DNA of 64,000 bases from JADJNW01 sp964526645 (GCA_964526645.1 CAZGJN010000016.1:4321-68320), one strand, 5' to 3'; numbered from the stretch's first letter, positions 8,073-16,954 are shown. Notes: generated by a model not told the origin, from the sequence alone. Made by a program: numbers and translations.

Positions 8073-9605
8073 TTAATCTCTCACTAATTCAAAATCTGTG
8101 CGACGATTTTTAGCCTTTCCATCAGCCGTCGTATTAGAAGCTACGGGCTTGTCAGGTCCATTACCGATTACGATAAAGCGGTCGGGCGACATGTTGTGCT
8201 CTCTTACCAGATAATCTGCTACGGCTTGTGCTCTTTTTTGTGATAGCGCAATATTGGAGGCACGGCTGCCTACGTCGTCTGTATTGCCTTCTATACGAAT
8301 CCGCGCATTGCCAAAGGCTTTTGCAATATCAACAAACTCCCTATCAATGATATATTTAGCGTTTTCATCCAATTGAAATTCGCCGCTTCGGAAGCTAATG
8401 CTAACGCGCTTGGTAGCAATCGCTTCAATTGTTTTGGCTTGTTCACTTGTCACTTTTGTGAATACTTTTTGTTGTTCTGCGTCATTTTGAGCACCTGACA
8501 AGCGGGTGTTTTGCACCAGATAAGGATAAGAAATTGTTCGCCAGCCGGGCGTATTGTTGTCCGCAAATCCGAGTTTTTGATAATCATTGCTCATTTTAAG
8601 GTACAAACGCTCACCTGTAACACCTTTAAAATCAGCATTCAATCCATAAAAATTGACATTATCACCGTGGCTTACCAAACGAACATTGTTGATCGCCACT
8701 CTTGCGTCCTCTTCCGGTATGCCAAGCCCTTCGGATAGAATTTTCACGGCTTTATTTTTGTTAGAAGCGGAGGAATTGATCTCTGCCGCGCCTTTCATCC
8801 AGCCTTCGTACAGTTTTTGGAGCTTATCGCGATTTTTTTCAGCGTATGCTCTTTTTGCAAAAAAAATATCGGCAATAATGTTGGAGGCAGACTTGGTACT
8901 TTCCAGTACTCTCGAACCTGGTACAGCTCGTAGGCAGGCTTCATCATCAGGACTCCAGACCACAGCAGCATCTACGTTGCCACTTTTGAATGCTTCGGCA
9001 GCCGCAGGCGCATTCGGTTGGGGTACGATTTCTACATCATTTACCGACATGCCGCCGGCATCGAGCAGCCAAAGCAAGAAAGAATGGGAAGGTGTAAGCT
9101 CGGCTACGGCAATTTTTTTACCTTTCAAATCGCCCACACTGGTCAAGCCACGGCGCACCACTACGGCATCGCCACCGCGCGACCAGTCTGCCTGCCATAA
9201 AATGACAGGATCGAAATCTTTCAAACCACTCAAGATAGTCGGAAAGGCATCTACGGTGTACCAATGCACATCAATTTCGCCATTTTTCCAGGCAGCCAAA
9301 GAAGCATCTACGTCATCCAAGACTTTAAAATCAACTTTGATGCCGTATTCCTTGTAAAAACGAGATTTCTCAGAAGCTTTAAAACCTTCGTTGAAATACT
9401 GACCGCCGGCGTAACCGCCCCAGGTGACTACCGCTACGTCAATTACGTCATCGTCCTTGCCGGGGGTAGTTGTGCTATCTGATGAATTGTTTGAAACATT
9501 ATTGAAAGCGCCAGATTTTTGCAAGTAGCGAATGCCAAAAGCTGCTGCACCAACAACGAGTAGTACGATCAAAAACTTAGAAAAAGTTGTGAGCCTACGT
9601 GCCAT
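8073..9605 (-). CDS. Membrane-anchored substrate-binding-protein/OmpA fusion
   Basis: A 510-residue fusion. Residues about 9-26 form one membrane helix (FSKFLIVLLVVGAAAFGI). Residues about 50-330 resemble an NMT1/THI5- or phosphate/nitrate-type periplasmic binding protein (VVTWGGYAGGQYFNEGF, LKGKKIAVAELTPSHSFLLW, NVDAAVVWSPDD). Residues about 395-510 are an OmpA-C peptidoglycan-binding domain (IRIEGNTDDVG, ALSQKRAQAVADYL, then KNRRTDFELV). A ligand sensor tied both to the inner membrane and to the cell wall fits better than transport, since no ABC permease or ATPase is nearby. It is the last gene of a three-gene operon, 21 nt after the membrane coiled-coil gene. The ligand is unknown. Confidence 0.8.
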   Translation of the reverse strand: MARRLTTFSKFLIVLLVVGAAAFGIRYLQKSGAFNNVSNNSSDSTTTPGKDDDVIDVAVVTWGGYAGGQYFNEGFKASEKSRFYKEYGIKVDFKVLDDVDASLAAWKNGEIDVHWYTVDAFPTILSGLKDFDPVILWQADWSRGGDAVVVRRGLTSVGDLKGKKIAVAELTPSHSFLLWLLDAGGMSVNDVEIVPQPNAPAAAEAFKSGNVDAAVVWSPDDEACLRAVPGSRVLESTKSASNIIADIFFAKRAYAEKNRDKLQKLYEGWMKGAAEINSSASNKNKAVKILSEGLGIPEEDARVAINNVRLVSHGDNVNFYGLNADFKGVTGERLYLKMSNDYQKLGFADNNTPGWRTISYPYLVQNTRLSGAQNDAEQQKVFTKVTSEQAKTIEAIATKRVSISFRSGEFQLDENAKYIIDREFVDIAKAFGNARIRIEGNTDDVGSRASNIALSQKRAQAVADYLVREHNMSPDRFIVIGNGPDKPVASNTTADGKAKNRRTDFELVRD

Positions 9606-9626
9606 AATTATAGATTGGTTTTGGGT

Positions 9627-10661
9627 TTAGAAATCAAAAAAGTTATCGTATTGATTTTTATGAGCAGGGTCTTTCACCCGCTCTCGGATAGGCTCGTTCA
9701 AGTCCAGCACATCGCTATCGCTATTTGCCTTGAGTAGCAGGCTTTCCTTTTCTTCGCCCAAGAGCAGAGAAACACCTTCTTTTTCCCACTTTTCCAGCAT
9801 TTTCAAGCCCTCTTCTTCAAAAATTCCATTTTGCAAATCTACAGAATCCATAAAGCTGGCAGACATTTCCATGAAGCGCTCCATTTCACCTACTTTATTG
9901 GCAACATCTTCTGCAATAGATTCCATCGCCATATCAAACATCGCGCGCTTATCAGGGTCGCCACTGATGATGCTCATCGCCGAGCGCATGGCTGAATGGC
10001 TGGCGTGTATTGCTTTTCGTTCTTGCTCTTTTACCATTACCTGATCCTGTATGTCTTCCATCAAGACCTGGGAGTTCTCGTACATTTTAGTCAGCACCCG
10101 ATACAGTACTTCCATCTTGCGATACAGGTCCTCCAAGCGCAAGTTGGATTCTTTCAAGCGGCCTGCTTGGCGGGATTTGAGAATCATAATATTTTGCTTG
10201 TCGGAGTCCCGCGCCTTGCTTGCCATGCTTAGGCTACTTTCGATTTGCTTTTTGTTATTGTGAATCACCTCTTGCAATTTGTGCATTTGACCGCGAAGCT
10301 GGGCAATCTGCTTATTCATCTTGCGAAGGTTATCTTTTAAATCTTCCACATAGCTTTTTAAAATGCCAATCGGATCAATTTGTACAAAAATACCTGTGAC
10401 CCATCGCATGATGCTTTTATAGCCGTACCAAACCAGGTTGCGCATTTTAGGATCAAGCACCATATACACGATAGCACCCAACGCCGCCAGCATACCTGCT
10501 AGATAAAGTGTATTTTGGGCTAAGGTCAACAAAAATGGCAGGGCAGTAGCAAAAAGATACCCGCCGCCAATAATCAGCGCTGCCAGAAAAATCATGCCTG
10601 TGATGCCCTCTGGGCGCTGCCAAAAAGACTTAGCTTTAAATTCTTTGTTGTAAGAATCCAT
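9627..10661 (-). CDS. Inner-membrane coiled-coil protein of unknown function
   Basis: 344 residues. Two hydrophobic segments occur near the N-terminus (IFLAALIIGGGYLFATALPF and LYLAGMLAALGAIVYMVL), followed by a long Lys/Glu/Gln-rich coiled coil (about residues 105-225) and a Met-rich helical region (AMRSAMSIISGDPDKRAMFD) faintly like PspA-type helices; that resemblance is weak and unproven. It probably has a large cytoplasmic helical domain. It lies between the soluble coiled-coil gene (30 nt upstream) and the SBP-OmpA gene (21 nt downstream), so the three products very likely act together. Confidence 0.6.
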   Translation of the reverse strand: MDSYNKEFKAKSFWQRPEGITGMIFLAALIIGGGYLFATALPFLLTLAQNTLYLAGMLAALGAIVYMVLDPKMRNLVWYGYKSIMRWVTGIFVQIDPIGILKSYVEDLKDNLRKMNKQIAQLRGQMHKLQEVIHNNKKQIESSLSMASKARDSDKQNIMILKSRQAGRLKESNLRLEDLYRKMEVLYRVLTKMYENSQVLMEDIQDQVMVKEQERKAIHASHSAMRSAMSIISGDPDKRAMFDMAMESIAEDVANKVGEMERFMEMSASFMDSVDLQNGIFEEEGLKMLEKWEKEGVSLLLGEEKESLLLKANSDSDVLDLNEPIRERVKDPAHKNQYDNFFDF

Positions 10662-10691
10662 GTTTTATTTTCGATTTATGATTTATTCATA

Positions 10692-11345
10692 TTATTTTAA
10701 AAACTGCTTCATATTTTGCATATCCTCACTGATTTGTGCTACTAAAGTGTTGTAAGAAGCGATAAAATTACTTTTGGTCGTTTCCACCTTAACCGTAGCG
10801 TCTGCAATTTCGCGGCGCAGTTGGTCCACCTGCTTCTGGTGCGCCTCAATTTCCTGCGTCAGTTGCTTGATTTGTTCCGCTTTTGCTTTTACAGCCTCTT
10901 CTGCCTTTAGGATTTCTTGTTCTTTTGACCCAATGAGCTTTGTTTTTTGATTGGTTACCGCCTGCTCAAATTTTTGTTCTTCTGTTTTTAAAATATCCAA
11001 ATAATGTTGGGCGGTTTGGATTAACTTATCGGGTGTAGCCCCCATTGTTTGAGCCATCGCAAAAGCTGATTGATAGCGTGTTTGTTCATCCATGGGCATT
11101 TTTTTCAGAGAAGCGAGCGATTGCTTAAACTCCAGATAATCAAATCCTTGGATGTTGTTTTGCTCCATCGCCTTGAATAAAACCTCCATAAACTCCTGCG
11201 TGGCTTTGCCTGGCTCGCCAACAGGTTGTTTTACAGCAGGTTGGGACTGTTTTATATCGGCAGCCTGGGCCGGTTGTTCTCCTTTTTTTGCTTTTGGATT
11301 CTCTTCTTCCTCTACGATAAAAAGCGACTTTATATTCTTGAACAT
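10692..11345 (-). CDS. Soluble coiled-coil protein of unknown function
   Basis: 217 residues without a signal peptide. Residues about 1-45 are charged and disordered. Residues about 45-110 form a small helical domain (FMEVLFKAMEQNNIQGFDYL, then MPMDEQTRYQSAFAMAQTMG). The rest is a long coiled coil (KAEQIKQLTQEIEAHQKQVD) in heptad register. I do not recognise the family. As first gene of the operon it probably provides a cytoplasmic partner for the membrane coiled-coil protein that follows. A good Bacteroidota-type promoter lies about 90 nt upstream. Confidence 0.55.
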   Translation of the reverse strand: MFKNIKSLFIVEEEENPKAKKGEQPAQAADIKQSQPAVKQPVGEPGKATQEFMEVLFKAMEQNNIQGFDYLEFKQSLASLKKMPMDEQTRYQSAFAMAQTMGATPDKLIQTAQHYLDILKTEEQKFEQAVTNQKTKLIGSKEQEILKAEEAVKAKAEQIKQLTQEIEAHQKQVDQLRREIADATVKVETTKSNFIASYNTLVAQISEDMQNMKQFLK

Positions 11346-11435
11346 AATCTGTGTTCTTTGTAAGCGATACGGCTAATTTGGCGGATAAGTTCCGAATTTT
11401 TTGTGGTGAATAGATAAAAATCGTGGAATTTTCTA

Positions 11436-11465
11436 CAAAGTAAAGAAATTTTGATGATTTGCCAA
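11436..11465 (-). promoter_or_regulatory. Bacteroidota-type promoter for the coiled-coil/SBP-OmpA operon
   Basis: On the minus strand a TTG (11465-11463) is followed after exactly 19 nt by TTACTTTG (11443-11436), seven of eight matches to the TAnnTTTG -7 element. Transcription would start near 11429 and leave a leader of roughly 84 nt before the ATG at 11345. Confidence 0.5.
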
Positions 11466-11595
11466 TGCGCGGGTTTCTGAATTCTACATCTTTTTCGGTG
11501 GCAAAATAGCAAGCTGTTTTTTTGAAGAACTTGAGAACTATGGAGAAAAACTTTCAATTTTGTGTTCGAAGCAAACGGCACCAAATTTTTATTGC

Positions 11596-12324
11596 ATGAC
11601 TTTCGATGTGACCATCCCTGTTTTGAACGAAGAACTAACCCTGGCGCGACAGGTGAAGCTGCTGCACCAGTTTTTGAAATGGCATTTCCCAATGCCTGCG
11701 CAATGGCAAATTGTGATTGCAGACAATGGCTCTACCGATCATACTTTTGATATTGCAACGCAGCTTTCCCGAGAATTGCCCGAAGTGCAAGTGGTAAAAG
11801 TACCTCGCAAAGGGGTTGGGCTAGCACTTAAAACCGCCTGGGGGCAGTCGAGCGCTGACATAGTCGGCTACATGGATTTGGATTTGGCAACAGACCTGCC
11901 GCACTTTTTGGAAGCCTATGATGCCCTTGCAAATAAAGACTTTGACATCGTGTACGCTACGCGCTTGCACCCGCGTGCGCAGGTGGTAGGGCGCACACTC
12001 AAGCGCGAATTCACTTCCAGGGTTTTTAATTTGATTTTGAAATTATATTTGGGTATTAAGTTTTCGGATGGTATGTGTGGCTTTAAGTTCCTCCGCCGTT
12101 CGGTGTATGAAAAATTGTCCGAAAATGGCGCACAAAACGATGGCTGGTTTTTTTCTACGGAACTGCTCACAGTAGGGGAGTGGCTGGGCTTGAAAATCTA
12201 TGAATTGCCAGTAAAATGGACGGATGATGTGAGCAGCAGCCGGGTTAATATTGTTCCACTTGCCAAGCGTTATTTGAGGGATATGCGAAACTTGAAGCGA
12301 TTTTTAAAAAATCGGAAAAAGTAA
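11596..12324 (+). CDS. GT2 family glycosyltransferase, dolichyl-phosphate glucosyltransferase-like
   Basis: 242 residues with a GT-A fold: the N-terminal FDVTIPVLNEELTLARQV, the nucleotide-binding IADNGSTDHTFDIA, and a DxD motif in GYMDLDLATDLPH. Related enzymes transfer a sugar from a nucleotide donor to a polyprenyl phosphate. There is no C-terminal membrane segment, so the protein is probably cytoplasmic or membrane-peripheral. The later GFKFLRRSVYEKL stretch is common in this group. The ATG at 11596 is preferred over an upstream alternative start at 11560, since the GT2 strand starts immediately after it. No partner glycosylation genes are next to it. Confidence 0.8.
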   Translation: MTFDVTIPVLNEELTLARQVKLLHQFLKWHFPMPAQWQIVIADNGSTDHTFDIATQLSRELPEVQVVKVPRKGVGLALKTAWGQSSADIVGYMDLDLATDLPHFLEAYDALANKDFDIVYATRLHPRAQVVGRTLKREFTSRVFNLILKLYLGIKFSDGMCGFKFLRRSVYEKLSENGAQNDGWFFSTELLTVGEWLGLKIYELPVKWTDDVSSSRVNIVPLAKRYLRDMRNLKRFLKNRKK

Positions 12325-12360
12325 ATGTGAGGTGAATGGCTATTCCATATTATTGAAAAT

Positions 12361-13344
12361 TCAAGGTTCATTCTTGGTTATTTCATATAAAACGCCGGGG
12401 TGTTCTATAAAATCTTGTGCTCCTACGAAATGCATCCCAATTTTTTCCATCACGCAAATAGAGGCAATATTTTCTTTAATCGCACGCGCCACAATTTTGT
12501 TGAGTTGTAAAACCTGAAAACCATAATCGAGGCATGCTCTACTGCTCTCGGTGGCGTACCCCTGACCCCAGTATTTTTTGAAAAAACGATAGCCTAAATC
12601 TACTTCACCCAACTCCGGCACATAGCGCAAGCCACACCAGCCCAGGTACGCGCCGTCCGATTTGCGCAGCACTGCCCAGCGCCCCAGCCCTTCGGTCTTG
12701 TAAGGATGATAATTGCGAATAAAATACTCTGCCGCAGCTACGTCCTCGAAAGCGCTGTCGCCGGTATATTTGGTCACTTCGGGGTCGGCATTTAGTTTAT
12801 AAAAATTTTGCGTATCTTCTATGATGAATTGACGTAATAAAAAGCGGTCTGTTTTAATAATTGGTTGCACTCGCTGGTAATACATGATGTAGTTGATAAA
12901 TACCGTGCCTTTAAAAAGTTTCTGTTGCTCGCGTTCCACCTGGAAACCCATTCTTTCAAACAAAGGGCGCGCGGTGATACTTACTTCACTTTTTATGATG
13001 CCAATATTTTGACTATCCGCATAATCAAACAAAGCCTCAACCAATGCCTTGCCAATACCTTGCCTCTGATAGTTATAATGTACATAAAGGGCATCCAGAT
13101 AGCCATTCGGTGTAATCGTGCCAAAGCCAAGGATTTTACCCTGCAATTTGGCGACTAAAAAATGTTGATTAGCCAGCATTTGCTGCCAGTGCAATTCATT
13201 ATCAGCAGCTGATGACCAAACTTCAATTTGAGTTGAATTATAATGTTGGCTGTTAATATTTAAAATTGTATCCCGAAAAAGCGCTCGCACTTGCACTAAC
13301 TCTTCGGGTTGGCAAAGGGTGATTTGGAAATTCATAAAAGCCAT
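12361..13344 (-). CDS. Double-GNAT acetyltransferase fusion
   Basis: 327 residues containing two acetyltransferase domains. The N-terminal GNAT (residues about 4-150) has the acetyl-CoA motif YNYQRQGIGKALVEALFDYA. The C-terminal domain (about 160-320) is RimJ-like, with TDRFLLRQFIIED and an acetyl-CoA site at YWGQGYATESSRACLDYGFQ. Fused pairs of GNATs are known, but the substrates here cannot be read off. Either ATG (13344 or 13335) could be the start; the second leaves MNFQITLC directly before the first strand. An 11-bp hairpin lies only 6 nt upstream of the first ATG. Confidence 0.8.
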   Translation of the reverse strand: MAFMNFQITLCQPEELVQVRALFRDTILNINSQHYNSTQIEVWSSAADNELHWQQMLANQHFLVAKLQGKILGFGTITPNGYLDALYVHYNYQRQGIGKALVEALFDYADSQNIGIIKSEVSITARPLFERMGFQVEREQQKLFKGTVFINYIMYYQRVQPIIKTDRFLLRQFIIEDTQNFYKLNADPEVTKYTGDSAFEDVAAAEYFIRNYHPYKTEGLGRWAVLRKSDGAYLGWCGLRYVPELGEVDLGYRFFKKYWGQGYATESSRACLDYGFQVLQLNKIVARAIKENIASICVMEKIGMHFVGAQDFIEHPGVLYEITKNEP

Positions 13345-13350
13345 GATGCG

Positions 13351-13376
13351 TCCTGCGACTTTATTAAGCCGCAGGA
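13351..13376 (-). terminator. Hairpin between the zinc peptidase stop and the double-GNAT start
   Basis: Arms 13351-13361 and 13366-13376 pair over 11 bp with one G-T wobble and a 4-nt loop. No T-tract follows. It could end the upstream peptidase transcript, or, because it stops 6 nt before the GNAT ATG, shield that start from ribosomes. Confidence 0.5.
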
Positions 13377-13390
13377 TATGGAGAATAGGA

Positions 13391-15025
13391 TTAATTCAAA
13401 ACCTTCACGCCCTGTTCAAAAACAATATCTACGGGGATATTGGCAGCATCCACGCGGTCGAGGTCGGCTTGCAATTGTGCTCCGATAACCCCTTTTTCAT
13501 TTACCAATTTTGCAACACCATCATAATTGCCATCGCCTTGTAATGTTAGAATCAGTTCTGATAATGCTGCCATTGCGGTTTCGAGTTTATCATAATTCAC
13601 ACGGTAAGTGCCGTTTTCCAAGCGTTCAAAAGCACCTTTTTCCTGGAAAAAATTAAAGCGGATCATGTTGGCTTTGCCGTGTGCGCTGGCTGCACCGAAA
13701 CGCACCGACCGGAAAATGCCCGCCATAAAAGTGGTGTAATAATCTTTCAAATCGCCTTCGAGTTCGCCCTTGTCGTGCAGTTGCTTGATCATATAAAGCC
13801 CCAGGATATCCGCTTTGCCTTCTTCCAACGCTGAAGCGTGCTCTTTCAAAGCTTCGCGCACCGTGCCTTTTTTGTTGATCGTATTTTTGATACCCAACCC
13901 GTGCGCCACTTCGTGAAACATCGTATTGGCAAAAAAAGCATCAAATGTGACGTGCTGACGCTGGTCTTCTGCGATCAAGATATCATTGATGGGCACCATA
14001 ATTTTATCATACTTGGCGCGCATGGCGTTTTTGAGTTGCAGGCGACGCGTCCCTTTTTTCAGTTGTACTTCCTCGTCATTCGGAAGGTTGATGGCGATGG
14101 TTTTACTGCCGGCGTTGCAATCACCCGCGTAATAAACCACATCATAAGCGTTCAAATCCGCGTCAGCACCTGGTTTTTCTGCTTTGTAAGCAGCGGGTAC
14201 GGGCAGTCCTTTTTGTAATTCAGGCAATACGGAAGCATATTTCGAAAGGCGTTCGCTCCAATCCATATCCTTGATCAATACATAAGCCTCATGGGCCGCT
14301 TTGTAGCCAAAGAGCTGATCCTCATAGGTTTCGATAGGGCCGATCACCACGTCAATGCGGTTATTTTTCATGTCCATCCAGGCGAAATCGCTGGGTTGGT
14401 AATTGTCGGTAAGCAAAGCTTCGGCACGGAGTTCGAGGTATTTTTTCAAACCAGCGTCTTCCGCCAGCGCAGCTGCTTTTTTTAGCAAATCAGCAGCTTT
14501 GGTGATTTGTTCTTTGAACATTTCCCGATAAGGGATGGTCTTGAGTTTGCCTTGCTCGTCGCGGCGGATGAAGGTGTAAAGGCTCATTTTGTCGGGCAAA
14601 TCTGCGGATTCAAACTCTTCTTTGGTCATATCTGTCGGGTAGAAATTGGCACCTGCCGGCTTGGCATCGAAGCCAGGAATAAAGGGCTTGTTATCTTCCA
14701 GGCGATCCCAGGGCCCGTAGTTGATGGTAGCAAACTGCCTTAGTTTTTCATCCTGAATGCCATCCAGAAAAGCTTGCTTGTCGCCCAGGGCTTCGTACCA
14801 GAACAGATCATCCATAATCTGCGCCGCTTCGATGAGAATGGGAATCATCTGACGCTCTTTATCGGTCAGGGTGCTCAAATCCGCTGTAAGCTGAAAATTG
14901 GTGTATTTGTTCAAGAGGGAATCCGCTGACGTCAGTGCTGGCGTAACGGCGGATGGTGCTTGTTTTTGATTGCAGGCGAAAAAAAGTAACGCAATTGCGG
15001 GTAGCAAAAAAATATGGATTTTCAT
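13391..15025 (-). CDS. Zinc metallopeptidase lipoprotein, dipeptidyl-peptidase III (M49)-like
   Basis: 544 residues. The lipoprotein signal MKIHIFLLPAIALLFFAC gives lipidation at C18. The catalytic region reads NTMFHEVAHGLG (near residue 370) and, about 30 residues later, LEEGKADILGLY. The second block matches the M49 EExxAD/E zinc-ligand motif, while the first is HEXXH rather than the M49 HEXXGH. It probably works in the periplasm or on the outer membrane on small peptides, although homologues have also been proposed as other hydrolases. It stands alone on the minus strand, 46 nt upstream of the GNAT gene. Confidence 0.7.
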   Translation of the reverse strand: MKIHIFLLPAIALLFFACNQKQAPSAVTPALTSADSLLNKYTNFQLTADLSTLTDKERQMIPILIEAAQIMDDLFWYEALGDKQAFLDGIQDEKLRQFATINYGPWDRLEDNKPFIPGFDAKPAGANFYPTDMTKEEFESADLPDKMSLYTFIRRDEQGKLKTIPYREMFKEQITKAADLLKKAAALAEDAGLKKYLELRAEALLTDNYQPSDFAWMDMKNNRIDVVIGPIETYEDQLFGYKAAHEAYVLIKDMDWSERLSKYASVLPELQKGLPVPAAYKAEKPGADADLNAYDVVYYAGDCNAGSKTIAINLPNDEEVQLKKGTRRLQLKNAMRAKYDKIMVPINDILIAEDQRQHVTFDAFFANTMFHEVAHGLGIKNTINKKGTVREALKEHASALEEGKADILGLYMIKQLHDKGELEGDLKDYYTTFMAGIFRSVRFGAASAHGKANMIRFNFFQEKGAFERLENGTYRVNYDKLETAMAALSELILTLQGDGNYDGVAKLVNEKGVIGAQLQADLDRVDAANIPVDIVFEQGVKVLN

Positions 15026-15305
15026 ACAAGCATGGTTTTATGTTGGTTTGAACAGTCGGATAGTCACATTCTTAATTTCGCAGGAAAGTTAAAAAGTAAT
15101 TTGTTAAATTCAAAGTAGGAGCAGGCTTTCGGCATTGGCGTGCCAGGAGTCGAGAATGATTTTAGATAAAGACATCTCTGTGATTTACATTTTCTCTTTA
15201 AATGTAGCATGAAAGGGGTATTTTTGCAAGGATTTTGAAATTTATTGTCTTTCAGAAAAAACTGAAAGTTTCGAAAGTTTGTTGTAAGATAAAACTCGAG
15301 CATAT

Positions 15306-16505
15306 ATGCAAATCGCACATCCCATTGAAGTGATACTTAATGATCCGAATCTGGCACCAGAACTCCGGGTCATTGCACAGAAGGTGTTTGATGGTGAACG
15401 GATTACGGAAGATGAGGGCTTATTGCTCTATGAAAAAGGCGAGCTTGGCTATCTCGGTGCGCTGGCAAATTATATCCGTGAAAAGCGACACGGGCATCGC
15501 ACTTATTTCAATCGCAACTTCCACATTGAACCTACGAATGTGTGCATTTACACCTGCAAATTCTGCTCGTACTCCCGCCTCATCAAGCAGCGCTCGGAGG
15601 GCTGGGAATATACGATGGATGACATGATGAATATTATAAAAAAATATGATGGACAACCGGTGACGGAAGTGCATATCGTGGGGGGGGTGCTGCCGCAATA
15701 TGATTTGTCATTTTATACCGAATTTTTCAGAAAAATCAAAGCACATCGCCCAAATTTGCACGTAAAAGCGCTTACCCCGGTGGAGTATCATTATATTTTT
15801 AAAAAAGCGAAAGTAAGCTATGAAGAAGGGATGCAAATGATCAAGGAATCGGGCGTGGACTCCTTGCCCGGCGGCGGCGCGGAAATTTTCCACCCCGAAA
15901 TCCGCGAGCAAATCGCCGGCGATAAGTGCACCGGTGAGCAATGGCTGCGCATCCATGAAATCTGGCACGAACTGGGCATGCGTTCCAACGCGACCATGCT
16001 GTATGGGCACATCGAGCGCTACGAGCATCGCATTCACCACATGGAGCAACTGCGCCAATTGCAGGATAAAACGGGTGGTTTTCAAACATTTATACCGTTG
16101 AAATTCCGCAATCAGGATAACGAAATGTCCCACATACCCGAAAGTTCGGTGGTGGAAGACCTGCGTAATTATGCGATTAGCCGCATTTACTTAGATAATT
16201 TCGATCACATCAAAGCCTATTGGCCGATGATTGGTCGGAATGTGGCGCAGCTATCCCTGTCTTTTGGGGTGGATGACCTCGACGGCACGATTGATGATAC
16301 GACCAAGATCTATTCGATGGCAGGCTCAGAAGAACAAAATCCGGCATTGAGTACACAGGAACTGGTGAATATGATTCGCCGCGTCGGCCGCCAGCCGATT
16401 GAACGCGATACACTTTATAATGTAGTGACCGATTTCACAAATATTGAATTTGAGGAAGACAAGCAGTTTCGGGGGTATTATGAGTTGCCGATTGTTAATA
16501 ATTGA
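15306..16505 (+). CDS. mqnE: Aminofutalosine synthase (radical SAM)
   Basis: 399 residues with the radical-SAM cluster motif CxxxCxxC at C80, C84 and C87 (NVCIYTCKFCSYSR) and a GGG-type substrate segment (SLPGGGAEIFHPEIREQIAG). It condenses the mqnA product with SAM to form aminofutalosine, a menaquinone precursor. MqnC is a close paralogue, but its cluster region usually reads NxCxxxCxFCAF; the motif here and the presence of mqnA 1.1 kb downstream favour MqnE. It begins at an ATG after a 280-nt gap that shows no other gene. Its stop directly precedes a 7-nt tandem repeat. Confidence 0.85.
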   Translation: MQIAHPIEVILNDPNLAPELRVIAQKVFDGERITEDEGLLLYEKGELGYLGALANYIREKRHGHRTYFNRNFHIEPTNVCIYTCKFCSYSRLIKQRSEGWEYTMDDMMNIIKKYDGQPVTEVHIVGGVLPQYDLSFYTEFFRKIKAHRPNLHVKALTPVEYHYIFKKAKVSYEEGMQMIKESGVDSLPGGGAEIFHPEIREQIAGDKCTGEQWLRIHEIWHELGMRSNATMLYGHIERYEHRIHHMEQLRQLQDKTGGFQTFIPLKFRNQDNEMSHIPESSVVEDLRNYAISRIYLDNFDHIKAYWPMIGRNVAQLSLSFGVDDLDGTIDDTTKIYSMAGSEEQNPALSTQELVNMIRRVGRQPIERDTLYNVVTDFTNIEFEEDKQFRGYYELPIVNN

Positions 16506-16506
16506 T

Positions 16507-16541
16507 CATTTACCATTTACCATTTACCATTTACCATTTAT
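16507..16541 (+). repeat. Seven-nucleotide tandem repeat (catttac x4 plus catttat)
   Basis: Five contiguous 7-nt units start one base after the mqnE stop codon and end 18 nt before the four-helix-bundle gene. The reverse complement of the unit (gtaaatg) reappears on the other side of that gene at 16930-16936. Confidence 0.9.
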
Positions 16542-16559
16542 CGCAAAACGAGTTTACAC

Positions 16560-16916
16560 ATGAAAGAAGGAAATATTACTTATGAAAAGGCATATATTTT
16601 TGCTGTGAAAATTATAAAGCTTTATAAATATTTAAAAGAGGAAAAGAAAGAATTTGATTTAAGTCAGCAAGTTTTAAGGAGTGGGACTTCGATTGGAGCG
16701 AATATTGCCGAGGCAAATGGAGCTGTTTCTACTGCTGAATTTTCAATGAAAATTGGCATCGCTTATAAAGAATGTTTGGAAACAAAATATTGGATATCGC
16801 TATTAAAAGACACAAATTACATTCAACAAGAATACTTTGAAAGTTTAAATCAAGACGCAGAAGAAATCAGTAAAATTCTTTTTGCAATATTACGGAAAAC
16901 CCGAATGGATAAATAA
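16560..16916 (+). CDS. Four-helix-bundle protein (S23 / 23S rRNA intervening-sequence family)
   Basis: 118 residues, all helical, with the family hallmark RSGTSIGANIAEANGA (from about residue 42) followed by FSMKIGIAYKECLETKYW. Members occur as scattered single genes and as accessory proteins of retroelements; they bind RNA or DNA as pentamers, but the role of stand-alone copies is unknown. It sits between mqnE and a histidine phosphatase and is bracketed by inverted 7-nt repeat tracts, which suggests a separately acquired unit. Its AT content looks higher than that of its neighbours. Confidence 0.85.
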   Translation: MKEGNITYEKAYIFAVKIIKLYKYLKEEKKEFDLSQQVLRSGTSIGANIAEANGAVSTAEFSMKIGIAYKECLETKYWISLLKDTNYIQQEYFESLNQDAEEISKILFAILRKTRMDK

Positions 16917-16926
16917 CAAAAGGTTA

Positions 16927-16954
16927 ATGGTAAATGAAAAATGGTAAATCAATA
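16927..16954 (+). repeat. Seven-nucleotide phased ATG repeat over the phosphatase start
   Basis: Units ATGGTAA, ATGAAAA, ATGGTAA, ATCAATA follow each other with 7-nt spacing. ATGs fall at 16927, 16934 and 16941, one in each reading frame; the one at 16934 opens the phosphatase gene. Confidence 0.75.

Noticed and set aside
8653..9357. Plus-strand open frame of 234 codons
   Set aside because: It is antisense to the SBP-OmpA gene, Ser/Pro-rich, and has no domain pattern; typical mirror of a coding strand.
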